In this document: positions 21,657 to 32,453 of the stretch, piece after piece
Position numbering within the stretch: position 1 is the first letter of the stretch
Layout: each line of letters begins with the position of its first letter
Source of the DNA: Bemisia tabaci
Taxonomy: Eukaryota > Arthropoda > Insecta > Hemiptera > Aleyrodidae
Length of the DNA stretch: 64,000 nucleotides
Assembly: GCF_918797505.1 (NCBI RefSeq)
Contig: NC_092801.1
Coordinates: 34,672,487-34,736,486, forward strand
Direction of reading: 5' to 3'
Translations under genes and position numbers: made by a program
The notes under the pieces: generated by a model
Told to the model about the DNA's origin: nothing
What the model saw: the letters and a program-made list of their open reading frames with translations, nothing else
The model's database searches: none

Positions 21657-22660
21657 GTGAGTGTGCGTCTCAACGCGAAAGAATTGCTCCTTGAACTGGT
21701 AATTTGGCGAGGCTGGCAACGCAGCTTCAGCTGAAAGGACGCATTCTGACCAGCTCCGCACAATTATTTTTGTTTACTTTGACGGTCCAAATGACTAATT
21801 TTGACTTGTGCTTTTTATCATCTTGTTGTTTCATCCTACTTAGTCAAGTCCGGTTGGTTTGCTGCCCTATCCTCAGCCCTTTGTTCTCTTTTTTCGTTTT
21901 TTTTGTGATGGTGGCCTAAAACTCTGAACTCTTTTAGTGCAGTGCAGTGTGGTGGTTGTGTAATCTTGTTGCCAACTCTCCACTGCCCCACGTCAATTTG
22001 ATTCTCTTTGCGCAAGCGCACTGTGACTTCAAGCCCCCTCACCCGCACCTCGCGGCACCAACATAGATGATAATAATCCGATGCTATGTCTTGATAGCTG
22101 GACCAAAGACATAAAGACGGAGTGCTCGTATCTAAAAGCACGGAGAAAAAGTGAAGCCTGGTCTGGCGCTGGGTGCTTGTGTGAGTGTGTAAATGAGCGC
22201 GGGAATCCATGGCGGCAAACGGAAATTTGATTTGAACTTGTCCTCTTGATTTTTCCACATTTCTTCTTCGAAACGTATTTTAAATGCCTAAAACGAATAA
22301 ATTAAGAAAGTTGGGACTGCGCCCTATTACAATACACCTACTTTTGCTCGGTAACAGGCAGTAATCTCAGATAAAGTTAGTTTTTCTTCTGCTCATGGTG
22401 GTTCTGCAGGTTCAAACAGGCCGTTACAGTTCTAGATGACAGTTACTCCCAAATGAAATTAATCGGTTGACGACGGACCAAAGCTAACCTAAAGTTAAAA
22501 AAATATGAGTGGGTAAGTGAATTTGGGCAAAAATCAACCTAGAATCCCTTGTTTCTGCAATTTTATTTAGTTCCCACACTACATTTGAATTTCAAACTTG
22601 TCCCGATTTCGCCGCTAATCCTCTAGCCAATAGTAGAGGTGGTTGAAAAGAAGCTTCATT
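21657..22660. other. Intergenic DNA, no gene recognised
   Basis: Higher GC than the surroundings in parts, but no recognisable protein, RNA or long repeat. Confidence 0.35.
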
Positions 22661-24982
22661 TTGGGCGCTTCTGGGTACCAGATGCGCCCTTTCCAACCGT
22701 TCGACTCCCCCGATGTAACATGTACTATACTACATGCCCTTTTGCCTTATGGGTAATGACGCCATTCTGGTACACCCGGGAAAATTTGATTTTTTTTCTG
22801 CATCTGGTATTCGTAAAAGTTTTCGTGAAATGTTTTGCTTTTAAGCATAACAATCTCGCACGGACGTATTACCTGGTTAAAGTATTTTAGGGCCTCCTTA
22901 TGCTTTAAATACTTATATCCGAGGCAGTACTTTCAGATTGATTTGAAAATATTACGAACAGTCACGTGATCTCTTCATTTTAGTGACGTATTACTGTGCT
23001 ACTTTGTGATTGGTTCATTTTCTTGGCGCAGCATCGACACGTCAGCTGTTTGCGGCATTGACAGAGACAAGAGACCCTCCACTAGTATCTTGGCCATCGT
23101 GGAAGCTTTTACTTTCGGGACTTCAGCATTCTACTGTTGACTTACCTACATGGTTGATGTTTAAGAACGTGTTGGCAGTTTCGTTTTGCAAACAAGTCGA
23201 AAATGGCCGAAGTTTGCGAGACTTGTTTGGCTCATGACGTCACCCGAAGCTCATCATCGACCATGTAGGTAGGTCAACAGCCGAAATTGAGGTGATGACT
23301 GTTGCTCCCTAATAATTGTCCATAAGGAACTGTTGAATCCCCGAAAGTAAAATCTTCCACCTGTCGTTAGGAGGCCAGTGGAGGGTCTCTTGTCTCTGGG
23401 CATTGAGCGGAAGGTTTAAGGTTATGTCATGGACCAAGAGAATGAATAAGGACCCCCAACTCCAGTTAGCGGTTCACGCCGTGAATATGGGTCCAGCCAG
23501 CGCCGATGTCACCGCCGGCCGGCCGGTCCCTCTCTTCCCCGCGACCCGCGCTTCCCCTACCCACTGCTGAACTCCTCTTCACGCGGCCCCGCTCCCCCGC
23601 GACCTGCGCGCCCTACCTCGCGGCGTCGCGACGCCGCTGTCCGCTAGATCGCGTTGACGCACCAGCTTTAGAGGTTCCGCCGCTCTTTCCCGTCGTCTGA
23701 TTTACAGTGCATCCTCTATGTTTCCAATTACCACCGACTGACATTCATCACAAAGTTCTTACGGGAAGTTTCAGATCGTCGCGGTCAATCTGAAGTTTTG
23801 ATGGATTTTGCGGTTAAAGAATCCCACTTTAAATTCCATCTTCGTCAGTCTTCGGGTACATTAGTTGGTTGTAATATGCTTTGTCAAAGAAGCGCCCTCC
23901 AACGCTTGGGCGTTGGAACTGCTTGTTTTGCTTTTAGCCCTCCGTCTTTATGCCTTTGAGCTGGACTGAGAACATTCACTAACCTCTCGCCCACTTTGCA
24001 CATCCATCCGCGCAAACGCTACGTGATGCCCCTGTTATCAGTTTTCTGACGGTTGTCACTCTCGTCTTATCCCTCGCTGCTCATAATCAATCGATCACCT
24101 GCACAACTTGTACCCAGTACCAGTTTAATGTGACTTTGGCACTCATTCTAAAATTAACAAGAAATTCCACAAAAGTTTGATCAGCGCGTTGTGCTGACCT
24201 TCTTGCGAGAACCTAGCGCGAATCTGAAAATTGCAGAGGCATAAAACAATTTTCTCTTTGGTTTGTGACTTTTTACTTAGAAAATTTGGCATCCACATAT
24301 TTGTCCGACTTTTACCAAAATTATCTCCTCCGTCACCATAATAGCAACAACATTAGCATAAACATTCTTGATAAGAGGTGGCATAGTATCACAGAGAACC
24401 CTGAGAGTTTTGTATTAAATACTAATGATGCTCTTCGGAAGTGACATCGGCGCTGGCTGGACCCATATTCACGGCGTGAACACTCTGCCAGGCAGCGCTA
24501 ATGTCTCCGCTAACTGGAGTTGGGGGCACCGGGGTCCGGTTTCATTCTCTTGGTCCATGACATAACCTTAAACCTTCAGCTCAATGCCGCAAACAGCTGA
24601 CGTGTCGATGCTGCGCCAAGAAAATGAACCAATCACAAAGTAGCACAGTAATACGTCACTAAAATGAAGAGATCACGTGACTGTTCGTAATAATTTCAAA
24701 TCGATCTGAAAGTACTGCCTCGGATATAAGCATTTTAAATTATAAGGAGGCCCTAAAATAATTTAACAGATAATACATCCGTGCGCAAATGTTATGTCAA
24801 AAGCAAAACATTTCACGAAAACTTTTACGAATACCAGATGCAGAACAAAATCAAAATTTTACCGGGTGTACCAAAATGGCGTCATTATACCCGTAAGGCA
24901 AAAGGTAATGTAGCATAGTACATTTTACATCGGGGAGGTCGAACGGCTGGAAAGGGCGCATCTGGTACCCAGAAGCGCCCAA
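22661..24982. mobile_element. Long-TIR DNA transposon, element A
   Basis: The ends TTGGGCGCTTCTGGGTACC and GGTACCCAGAAGCGCCCAA are inverted, and the arms match for several hundred bases (left to about 23500, right from about 24440), interrupted only by a MITE in the left arm. The interior has a GC-rich stretch (23500-23690) and AT-richer sequence. No intact transposase was recognised; an open frame at 23506-23700 is Pro/Arg-rich and reflects base composition. A related truncated copy in reverse orientation lies at 33865-34860. The superfamily is undetermined. Confidence 0.8.
23062..23398. mobile_element. hAT-type MITE inside element A
   Basis: The termini CAGAGACAAGAGACCCTCCACT and its mirror form a ~22-bp TIR. 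GGCATTGA flanks both sides (23054-23061 and 23399-23406), an 8-bp target duplication, and the CAGAG start is typical of hAT elements. The corresponding positions in the right arm of element A (near 24580) and in the partial copy near 34455 contain GGCATTGA once, with no insertion. Confidence 0.9.
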
Positions 24983-25531
24983 CAAGCGGAAACGTTCTAA
25001 TACTGTCGTATTAGAAAAGCGCTCAGGTGTTAGTAAATGTATTTAATGAAGAAAGGACGTATAAACTCCGTCGACTTGGCTGGGAAATGGAAATAAAACA
25101 TCAGCTAATAGCAAACAAAGGTTACCAAGGAAACCATAAACGCTTATTTTTGTTTCCCGAAAATGAGCTCACCGTTGAGCTCATCAGGCGCGTTTTTTTT
25201 AGGCTTCATTTGAGTTCAACGATCAATTTCGATAAGAATTACTCTACCGCTAAGAAATTTTCTTATAGACAAACGATCGAAACTACCTGCGCATTACGTT
25301 AAAAGCACAAAATACAGTTTCCACAGCTTTATTTATTTTAAAAATGGACCCCCCCCCCCCCAAAAAAAAAAGCCTACACATCGATGAGCTGGTGCACCAT
25401 TTAAACGCATTAGCACTAGTATACTAGTACTCAGAGGCAAGTCGAAATCAAGAAGCGCTGCCTATCGGCTGAGCGCTTAATAGACCATTCTAAACTACAT
25501 ACATCAACAGCTCTTGCTGACGATAACCTGC
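24983..25531. other. Intergenic DNA, no gene recognised
   Basis: Includes a C-run followed by an A-run (about 25348-25371). One open frame of 91 codons (25027-25302) has no recognisable domain. Confidence 0.35.
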
Positions 25532-25705
25532 TACCTTCATCAACTTAATCTAAAGTTTAGAAAAATAGATAAGCCAACTAATGTACTATCATTTCCATGC
25601 GAACAGTCAACCTTGTATTACCTTCATCAACTTAATCTAAAGTTTAGAAAAATAGATAAGCCAACTAATGTACTATCATTTCCATGCGAACAGTCAACCT
25701 TGTAT
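25532..25705 (+). repeat. Perfect 87-bp tandem duplication
   Basis: Two copies of an 87-bp unit starting TACCTTCATCAACTTAATC stand head to tail with no visible difference. Because 87 is a multiple of three, the open frame across it simply repeats 29 residues. The identity of the copies indicates a very recent duplication, or an assembly artefact. Confidence 0.9.
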
Positions 25706-27253
25706 TAATTGAGGAATGATAAATACAGTTTTTACTATGCCTTAGAATTTTTACCATTTGGAGTCAGGAAAAAAAATAATTGCTTCATTGTTTGCATTTT
25801 AACTGGCCAACTAAGTTCACAGTGGAACTTTCGTCTACTCGGTGGTAATGAAGGTAAATATTTATTCTTCTCTTATTTGGATGAGAATTAAATACATCAT
25901 TTATGACATACTGTGACACTGGGTGCCGCTATTTGGTACTCTACTGATATTGCAACGATACTGGAAAAATTCATAAGGTTGTTATCTTGCAAGCTATAGG
26001 TAAGAATTAGTCATATTTCGATCCTTTGAGATTCGTTCATCATTCAGAAATAAGAAAACTAAATTCAGCTTGAACAGGCACATTTCTAGGAAGGAATGTG
26101 ACGGATAATTTATATCTCATCCAAGGATCCTATAATACATGAAAAACTAAAAAAGAAAAAAAAATAACGGAAAAGATGTCTTGATCGTTGTGGCATTGTT
26201 CTATCAACAAATATGAGACCCGTCAACAACCGCGCAGAGTAATAGTGTGATTTTGAATCAATACCTCGCTCATTGGCCGTTTATTTTGAAATTAGTAACC
26301 ACATGTTGAGGATGTTTTAGGCAGTGGTTCTTAGTTGATGAGGAATAATGTTTTGCTGGCCAAGCGCTACGTAAAGGAATTCAAAGTTCATGGAAAAACT
26401 TTCCTGAATTTAAATCGCAGTCTTTAAACTCAGCATTATTTAAAGCTGTTTCATATAAATGTAAGATTATTCCACAAACTTTGCATTTCTTAATCAAAAT
26501 TCAGCAGCCCGTCCTTGTCTGCAAATCATCTCTAAAGTCACAACCTGAAAGAAATATTCTGCCTTTTGGCTTTGGAAGCGCTGAACGTTCGCCATTATAT
26601 CGTCGATCACTTCGAGTTTTTACACGCCTTCATACAGTTTGGTGTCATCACTTGTGAGCAAGACTGTTTGTCTACCTCGAAAATGCAGGCGAAATAACGC
26701 GTTGTATGAATAATTCTTCTTTTTCTGCATGACTCTCATTCATGCTCAACTCTCTTGTCTTATTGTTCTTTGTTCTTGTCTGTATACTCGTACTCCTGAA
26801 ATAACAAAAATACACGAATACCCAAATAATGCGCAAATATACAAATACTCTACACAAATTAAAATAAACCAAAAATGGAAGGGAAATATCCCCATTTTAA
26901 CAAGTAATCCTAAGATTAGATTAAACCTACATAAATAGCCTAAGTTGAACATATAAAATTGAATAAATGTAAGTATAACTGAGGAAAAAATTACTTGGAC
27001 CAGCTAATATCCTATCATCATTTCCCTAGCTCTATATCCTTTTCCTGATGTACACAAGCCCACAAACAAAACAAGACCTACCTCTATTAGATATCAAATT
27101 ATTAATAAATTATTTATCGTCCAACTCATAATCCTAAACCACCTAATCAGGTAAATTAATATAACCTTTATATACTTCAATGGATAAGAGATGTTTCCGT
27201 CCCTGTTTTTTTTCTTGTCTGTATACTCGTACTCCAGGCTTTCATTTTGCCAC
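25706..27253. other. Intergenic DNA, no gene recognised
   Basis: AT-rich with no supported gene. The phrase CTTGTCTGTATACTCGTACTCC occurs near 26775 and again near 27212, so part of this stretch is repeated. Confidence 0.4.
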
Positions 27254-27362
27254 TTGTGCTCCTTGTTCAATACCAAAATGAGGAATCTTTCGGTAAATTT
27301 TCGGACAAGGCATAATTTATTCATATTTTACCCATGGCTGCATGATAATTGGACGTATTTAT
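27254..27362 (+). repeat. Direct repeat, left copy
   Basis: A ~110-bp block (from GTGCTCCTTGTTCAATACC to GATAATTGGACGTATTTATGC) recurs in the same orientation at 29943-30055 with scattered differences. The pair brackets the composite transposon at 27765-29801. Confidence 0.75.
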
Positions 27363-27422
27363 GCTAAAAGGAACTATGTGCATAGGGCTTGCGTGAGACA
27401 CAGTTCCTTTTGGCATAAATTC
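27357..27422. repeat. Small foldback
   Basis: TTTATGCTAAAAGGAACT pairs with AGTTCCTTTTGGCATAAAT across a 25-bp loop. A similar GGACGTATTT...GGAACT terminus appears at 37049 and 61551. Confidence 0.6.
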
Positions 27423-27764
27423 GTTCAATTATGATGAACACGTATGTAAGGGCTTCTGCCCCGAAAAAATCACAACTTCACTAAAGAAACGACATTTAAG
27501 GGACGGAAAAGGAAAGCACCAATAAAGGAAAACGGTAACTTCAATGAGGAATAATCGCGACGGTCAAAGAAAAACTTTGAGAGACATATTGCGCAATGGA
27601 AAACAACAATATAGGAAAATAGATCGACGTTGGACCAGAGATGGAAGTCAATTACCAAAACCACCAATAACTAAAGGTATAGTTATAAAGATAATCATAA
27701 TAAAATCATGAGAAGTTACAACAACATTAAAAATGTTCATTCGATAAAAAAGATCCAACACTTA

Positions 27765-28471
27765 CAGGCCCGCCACAAGGGGGGGGGATACTGGGTCCCT
27801 GGTACCGGGGCCCGGGCCCCGGAGGGGGCCCTTGTTACCCGTGAAAAACCATTACGAATTCACATGCAACCCTTGTTTCGTAAGAAAAATGAAAAATTTA
27901 CCCTAAAAATTTCGCTAAAGGTGACTAGATTTTCAGAAACACGATGGGGCACTGTAGAATTCTTCTTAAATTTTCAAAGAAGTATACCCCTTGGTCGAAA
28001 ATTTCTATCTCTTTTCAAGATTTTCAGTACAGAGGGATATTTTTAGTAACTGCGTTTCATTTTCTTCCGTCGTCAGATGCTAAGAGTCTCCAGTCTGGGC
28101 ATCCTCGACTTCAATGGCTCATGGCTCAACTCCCTTGCCATAGACAAACGAAGGGGGAGTCCAGGGGGGCCTGGCCCTCTTAGAACTGAAAATAGTATCA
28201 TATGCCCCCCTCCCCCAAAAAATAAGAATTTTCCAGATGTTTTGAATGCAACAATTTGCAAGTATTTTGTGCTGAAATTAGAAAAAAAACCATAATTATT
28301 CCGCAGAAATTGATGGAGAAATTCTTTATGGAAGCTTCACAATGCGTCCGATTAGTCGTATAAATTCTAAAATTTCTCGGGGGATGCCCCTCGGACCCCC
28401 CCCCCCCTCCGTGCTTGGGGCCCGGACCTTAAAACTGGTACCAGGGCTCGAGACGGAATGTGGCGAGCCTG
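27765..28471 (+). mobile_element. hAT-like MITE, copy 1 of composite
   Basis: 707 bp, TIR CAGGCCCGCCACA (right end TGTGGCGAGCCTG with one change). GC-rich ends surround an AT-richer interior. The interior ORFs differ between the copies and are unlikely to be functional. It matches copy 2 closely, with small indels such as near 27990. Confidence 0.85.
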
Positions 28472-29086
28472 CATGAAGGCTATTTCCATTTAAATCTTCC
28501 GTCACATTCATACGGCGCAATGATACAACTATTTGAACTCTCCGGAATGCGTGAGGTATCACGCCGCATTTGAAGGCGTTTTCAAAACAGCCAAGTTCCG
28601 TTATCGAAATAATCGTTTTGCATAGTTTACATTATTTTATGATATTCCGTACCACTTGTTTATTTTTAATCCTTGTAAAAAAACCACCCATTTGCTAAAT
28701 ACAATTCTAGCTGAAGCGCACTTCAGCAATGCATTCACCACTGCAAAAATGTCAAAGGAAATCGACACGCCCAGCGTGCATGGAGGCTATTTCCATTTAA
28801 ATCTTCCGTCACATTCTTACGGCGCAATGATACAACTATTTGAACTCTCCGGAATGCGTGAGGTATCACGCCGCATTTGAAGGCGTTTTCAAATCAGCCA
28901 AGTTCCGATACCCGGATTATCGTTTTGCATAGTTCATAGTATTTTGTTTTCATTTCTAACCACTAGTTTATTTATAATCCTCCTATAAAAATTACCCATT
29001 TGCTATATACAATTCTAGCTGTAACGCATTTCAGCTATGCATTCACCACTGCAAAAATGTCAAAGGAAATCGACAAGCCCAGCGTG
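28472..29086 (+). repeat. Two 307-bp tandem units between the elements
   Basis: Unit 1 (28472-28778) starts CATGAAGGCTATTTCC and unit 2 (28779-29086) starts CATGGAGGCTATTTCC. Both end AAATCGACA.GCCCAGCGTG. The units differ at scattered sites and in a more variable middle part. They look like a fragment of a host tandem array into which the flanking element once inserted. Confidence 0.85.
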
Positions 29087-29094
29087 CATGAAGG

Positions 29095-29801
29095 CAGGCC
29101 CGCCACAAGGGGGGGATACTGGGTCCCTGGTACCGGGGCCCGGGCCCCGGAGGGGGCCCTTGTTACCCGTGAAAAACCACTACGAATTCACATGCAACCC
29201 TTGTTTCGTAAGAAAAAGTGAAAAATTTACCCTAAAAATTTCGCAAAAGGTGAATAGATTTTCAGAAACACGATGGGGCACTGTAGAATTCTTCTTAAAT
29301 TTTCAAAGAAGTATACTTCTTGGAAAATTTCTATCTATTTTCAAGATTTTCAGTACAGAGGGATATTTTTAGTAACTGCGTTTCATTTTCTTCCGTCGTC
29401 AGATGCTAAGAGTCTCCAGTCTGGGCATCCTCGACTTCAATGGCTCATGGCTCAACTCCCTTGCCATAGACAAACGAAGGGGGAGTCCAGGGGGGCCTGG
29501 CCCTCTTAGAACTGAAAATAGTATCATATGCCCCCCTCCCCCCAAAAATAAGAATTTTCCAGGTGTTTTGAATGCAACAATTTGCAAGTATTTTGTGCTG
29601 AAATTAGAAAAAAAAACCATAATTATTCCGCAGAAATTGATGGAGAAATTCTTTAAGGAAGCTTCAAAATGCGTCCGATTAGTCGTATAAATTCTAAAAT
29701 TTCTCGGGGGATGCTCCTCGGACCCCCCCCCCCCCCCTCCGTGCTTGGGGCCCGGACCTTAAAACTGGTACCAGGGCCCGAGGTGGGATGTGGCGGGCCT
29801 G
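29095..29801 (+). mobile_element. hAT-like MITE, copy 2 of composite
   Basis: Second 707-bp copy, same orientation as copy 1. Left flank CATGAAGG (29087-29094), right flank AACACTTA. Both TIRs are intact. Confidence 0.85.
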
Positions 29802-29942
29802 AACACTTATAAGTTCAGAACAGATAATTATACCAAAAGAAGTTCCAATTAATCCTCTCCAGACACCAAAAATAAAATATAAAATACCGATATCTTTATG
29901 ATAAGTCGAAAAAGCTCAAACTTGCATACATATAGCATGTTT

Positions 29943-30055
29943 TGTGCTCCTTGTTCAATACCAAAATGAAGAACTTTCCGGTAAATATTCGGACAAGGCA
30001 TAATTAATTCATATTTTATCCATGGCTGCATGATAATTGGACGTATTTATGCTAT
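29943..30055 (+). repeat. Direct repeat, right copy
   Basis: Partner of 27254-27362, same orientation, differing at scattered positions. Confidence 0.75.
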
Positions 30056-30289
30056 ATTAGTGTGCTATATATTGTATGCTATACACTGAAAACACATCTG
30101 GGGAAAGAAAGGCTTACACATTCAAAATTAAAACCGAGACGTTTCGTCCAAATTATGCTATATATATATATATGCTACTATGGTAGGTTCTTCACGACGT
30201 AAATAGCCCTAGATGCTGATCGTCGTTAAATAAAATTAACTAACTAACTATGTTAATATGATTATTATTAGAGGGCGATGGAGCACAGC

Positions 30290-30510
30290 TCTCGTCTGGG
30301 CTTTGTGCATCTTCAGAGATGTGTACGTTGTTTCCAAGAGAAATTAACGTAAATGCTCGAATAGTCTGCCGTCTTTTTCAATACACAAGTCAAATCTTTT
30401 TGGGATAGACACTTCAACGTTTTCTTACTCCTCGGCACTTATCACTTCATAAGCCGTAAAGATCCGGTCAATCATATCCTCTGGCGTTTTTGGTTCTGTA
30501 AGCCGCTCCT
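30290..30510 (-). pseudogene. Transposase C-terminal relic
   Basis: On the minus strand one frame reads a segment with TPEDMIDRIFTAYEV, a stop, then IPKRFDLCIEKDGRLFEHL. The spacing of a Cys-containing helix followed by G..FEHL is the typical C-terminus of Tc1/mariner-related DDE transposases in insect genomes. The catalytic domain is not present. It lies just beyond the C-terminal side of the RdRp relic. Confidence 0.5.
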
Positions 30511-30736
30511 CTCACAAAAAAAGAAGGAATGGAAACATGAATTAGAGTGAAAGTAACGGACCAATGAAAACACTAGGGATATTAAACTTAAGGGATAGCA
30601 GTCAATAGCCCTCCAGATTATCAATGAATATCGGAGATGTTAAGTCCCGCTTCATGTCCCTTCGCAGTCATTTCAGCAACTTCCAGCTGTCAGTACTTTT
30701 CCATAAGATTCGCAATACAAACTTAACCTGAGATGA

Positions 30737-31499
30737 ACAACTTAGTGTATGGGTAATGGATAGGGATAGGGCGGGTATCATCATACTCCCAATCAACGTC
30801 ATAAACATAATGCATAAGCTTATACAAATTAATTAATGTGAAGGGATTGTAACCAGAATTATAGATCAGGCTCGCAATGGGTGTTAGAGTGTGTCCAACA
30901 GATGTTATCAGGTGTTCTCGATAAAGTGCAAGGCTTAGGACTATAAGGTCGTCCCTTGTGACCCGAGAACCTTAATAGTTGTGACCTAGGAAGTGAATCT
31001 CAGAGTACAATGGTGTGATAAGAGATTTATCACTCACTTTCATTCCATAGTGTAAATAGAATCCTATGATGGTATCTATGGGTAGTTGCTTTGCAAGTTC
31101 TACGAATACGGAGTCATCTCCAAGTACTTTTACAAGCTCAGGGGTTAATCCAAATCTGAATATCAAAGTATAAATCAGGATAAGATTTATAATGCTATCT
31201 ATCAGTTGTGTAAAATATGTTCCTGACCGAACTCCAGATGTAACAAGAAATCTTTTGCCGTCTGGTAGTACAACGTATGTATTTTGAAATAGGAATTTAC
31301 AGAAGTCAAACGCCAATCGTTCGGATAGGTTTGTAAATATTATCAATTCACGAATGATAGCCCAAGCGGTTTCAATCATTTCGCGACATACACTTGCATC
31401 AAAGCTAGAAAAATCGAAACAGTAGGCTGTACCTCCGTCGTTCATCATGCGCAATACCATATTTGGTAAATCCTTGTGCAGGTCCCTACCAATATACAT
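30737..31499 (-). pseudogene. Partitivirus-like RdRp EVE, palm/thumb part
   Basis: This is the C-terminal part of a viral RNA-dependent RNA polymerase copied into the genome. From 31499 downward the frame shows palm motif A (FDFSSFDASV, catalytic Asp residues), motif B (SGVRSGTYFTQLID) and motif C (LGDDS). GDDS with this motif B is characteristic of partiti-/picobirna-like double-stranded RNA viruses, best fit partitiviruses. A stop at 30972-30974 falls soon after FLG, yet the same frame stays open for about 78 more codons to about 30737, so the stop is a late lesion. The N-terminal part is at 34961-35334; two transposons separate the pieces. Some DNA at 31500-31511 continues the frame only because the inserted element happens to be open. 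No expression signal is visible. Confidence 0.85.
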
Positions 31500-31895
31500 A
31501 GGCTGTCCCAAAACAACTGAGAGTAAGTCTGTATTTCAGTAACAATAATAGATATTGAAACGCGGTTTGTGGGAGGTTGTAGCTCATATCCTTAGCTATC
31601 CAACGAGCCCAAGATTAGCTCATTTGGTCAAAATTTCGCTGAGTTACAGCAATTTTCCGGAGCCGTGTAAAAAATAACCCTACAGGATTTTTGAGTATTT
31701 TTTTCCTTGTCTGAACTGTTGTTCCGAGAGTCGCGCAGTTGATCGCAACTTTGCGGATCACGTTGGCACTGGTCTAGATGTAAGTTCTAACATGTTTGCA
31801 TGTGCTTTCATTGCATATCAGAGTTTTCTTCAACTTCCCAGCTCAGTGAAGCCAACATTGTCTAGCGTTAATGACACGTGTTCTCGTTTGGTGCA

Positions 31896-32130
31896 ATGAG
31901 TTCGCCCGCGGAGCTGAAACAAGAGCAACTCTATGCCATCCGTTACTGTGTTCGCCGAGGTTTAACTGCCTCTGATACCGTGAAAGAGATGTTCGTTGCT
32001 TATGGAGAAAATCGACTTGGGGAGAGCACCATTTATCGGTGGCATGCAGCTTTTTCCGAGGGTCGCGAGTCGGCGGCTTTGATTCCGCATGGCGGCCGGC
32101 CGTCAACTTCTGCGGCGGAGGAAAGTGTCA
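31896..32130 (+). pseudogene. Mariner-type transposase N-terminal HTH block
   Basis: The frame begins MSSPAELKQEQLYAIRYCVRRG, continues through SDTVKEMFVAYGENRLGESTIYRWHAAF (given as two parts of one helix-turn-helix) and ends GRPSTSAAEES. This is the N-terminal DNA-binding domain of mariner (Mos1-like) transposases, including the conserved GRPST linker. Right after it the frame enters the right inverted arm and stops at 32157-32159. No DDE catalytic domain follows. The upstream ATG at 31878 is also in frame, but the arm sequence reaches to 31877, so the ATG at 31896 is the likelier family start. Confidence 0.75.
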
Positions 32131-32453
32131 TTAACGCTAGACAATGTTGGCTTCACTGAGCTGGGAAGTTGAAGAAAACTCTGATATGCAATGAAAGCAC
32201 ATGCAAACATGTTAGAACTTACATCTAGACCAGTGCCAACGGGATCCGCTTAGTTGCGATCAACTGCGCGACTCTCGGGACAACAGTTCAGACAAGGAAA
32301 AAAATACTCAAAAATCCTGTAGGGTTATATTTTACACGGCTCCGGAAAATTGCTGTAACTCAGCGAAATTTTGACCAAATGAGCTAATCTCGGGCTCGTT
32401 GGATAGCTAAGGATATGAGCTACAACCTCCCACAAACCGCGTTACAATATCTA

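Larger units (their letters stand above)
27765..29801. mobile_element. Composite hAT-like transposon
   Basis: The block begins CAGGCCCGCCACA and ends TGTGGCGGGCCTG. The 8 bp on its left (AACACTTA, 27757-27764) equal the 8 bp on its right (27802-27809), the signature of one insertion of the whole block. Inside are two same-orientation 707-bp elements (27765-28471 and 29095-29801) separated by 623 bp made of two 307/308-bp tandem units. The inner flanks of the two elements are both CATGAAGG. No transposase is encoded, so movement must have used enzyme supplied elsewhere. Confidence 0.85.

Noticed and set aside
23506..23700. Pro/Arg/Ser-rich frame, mirrored at 34142-34336
   Set aside because: It lies in the GC-rich part of element A and its copy. 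The sequence has no domain, and the composition explains the open frame.
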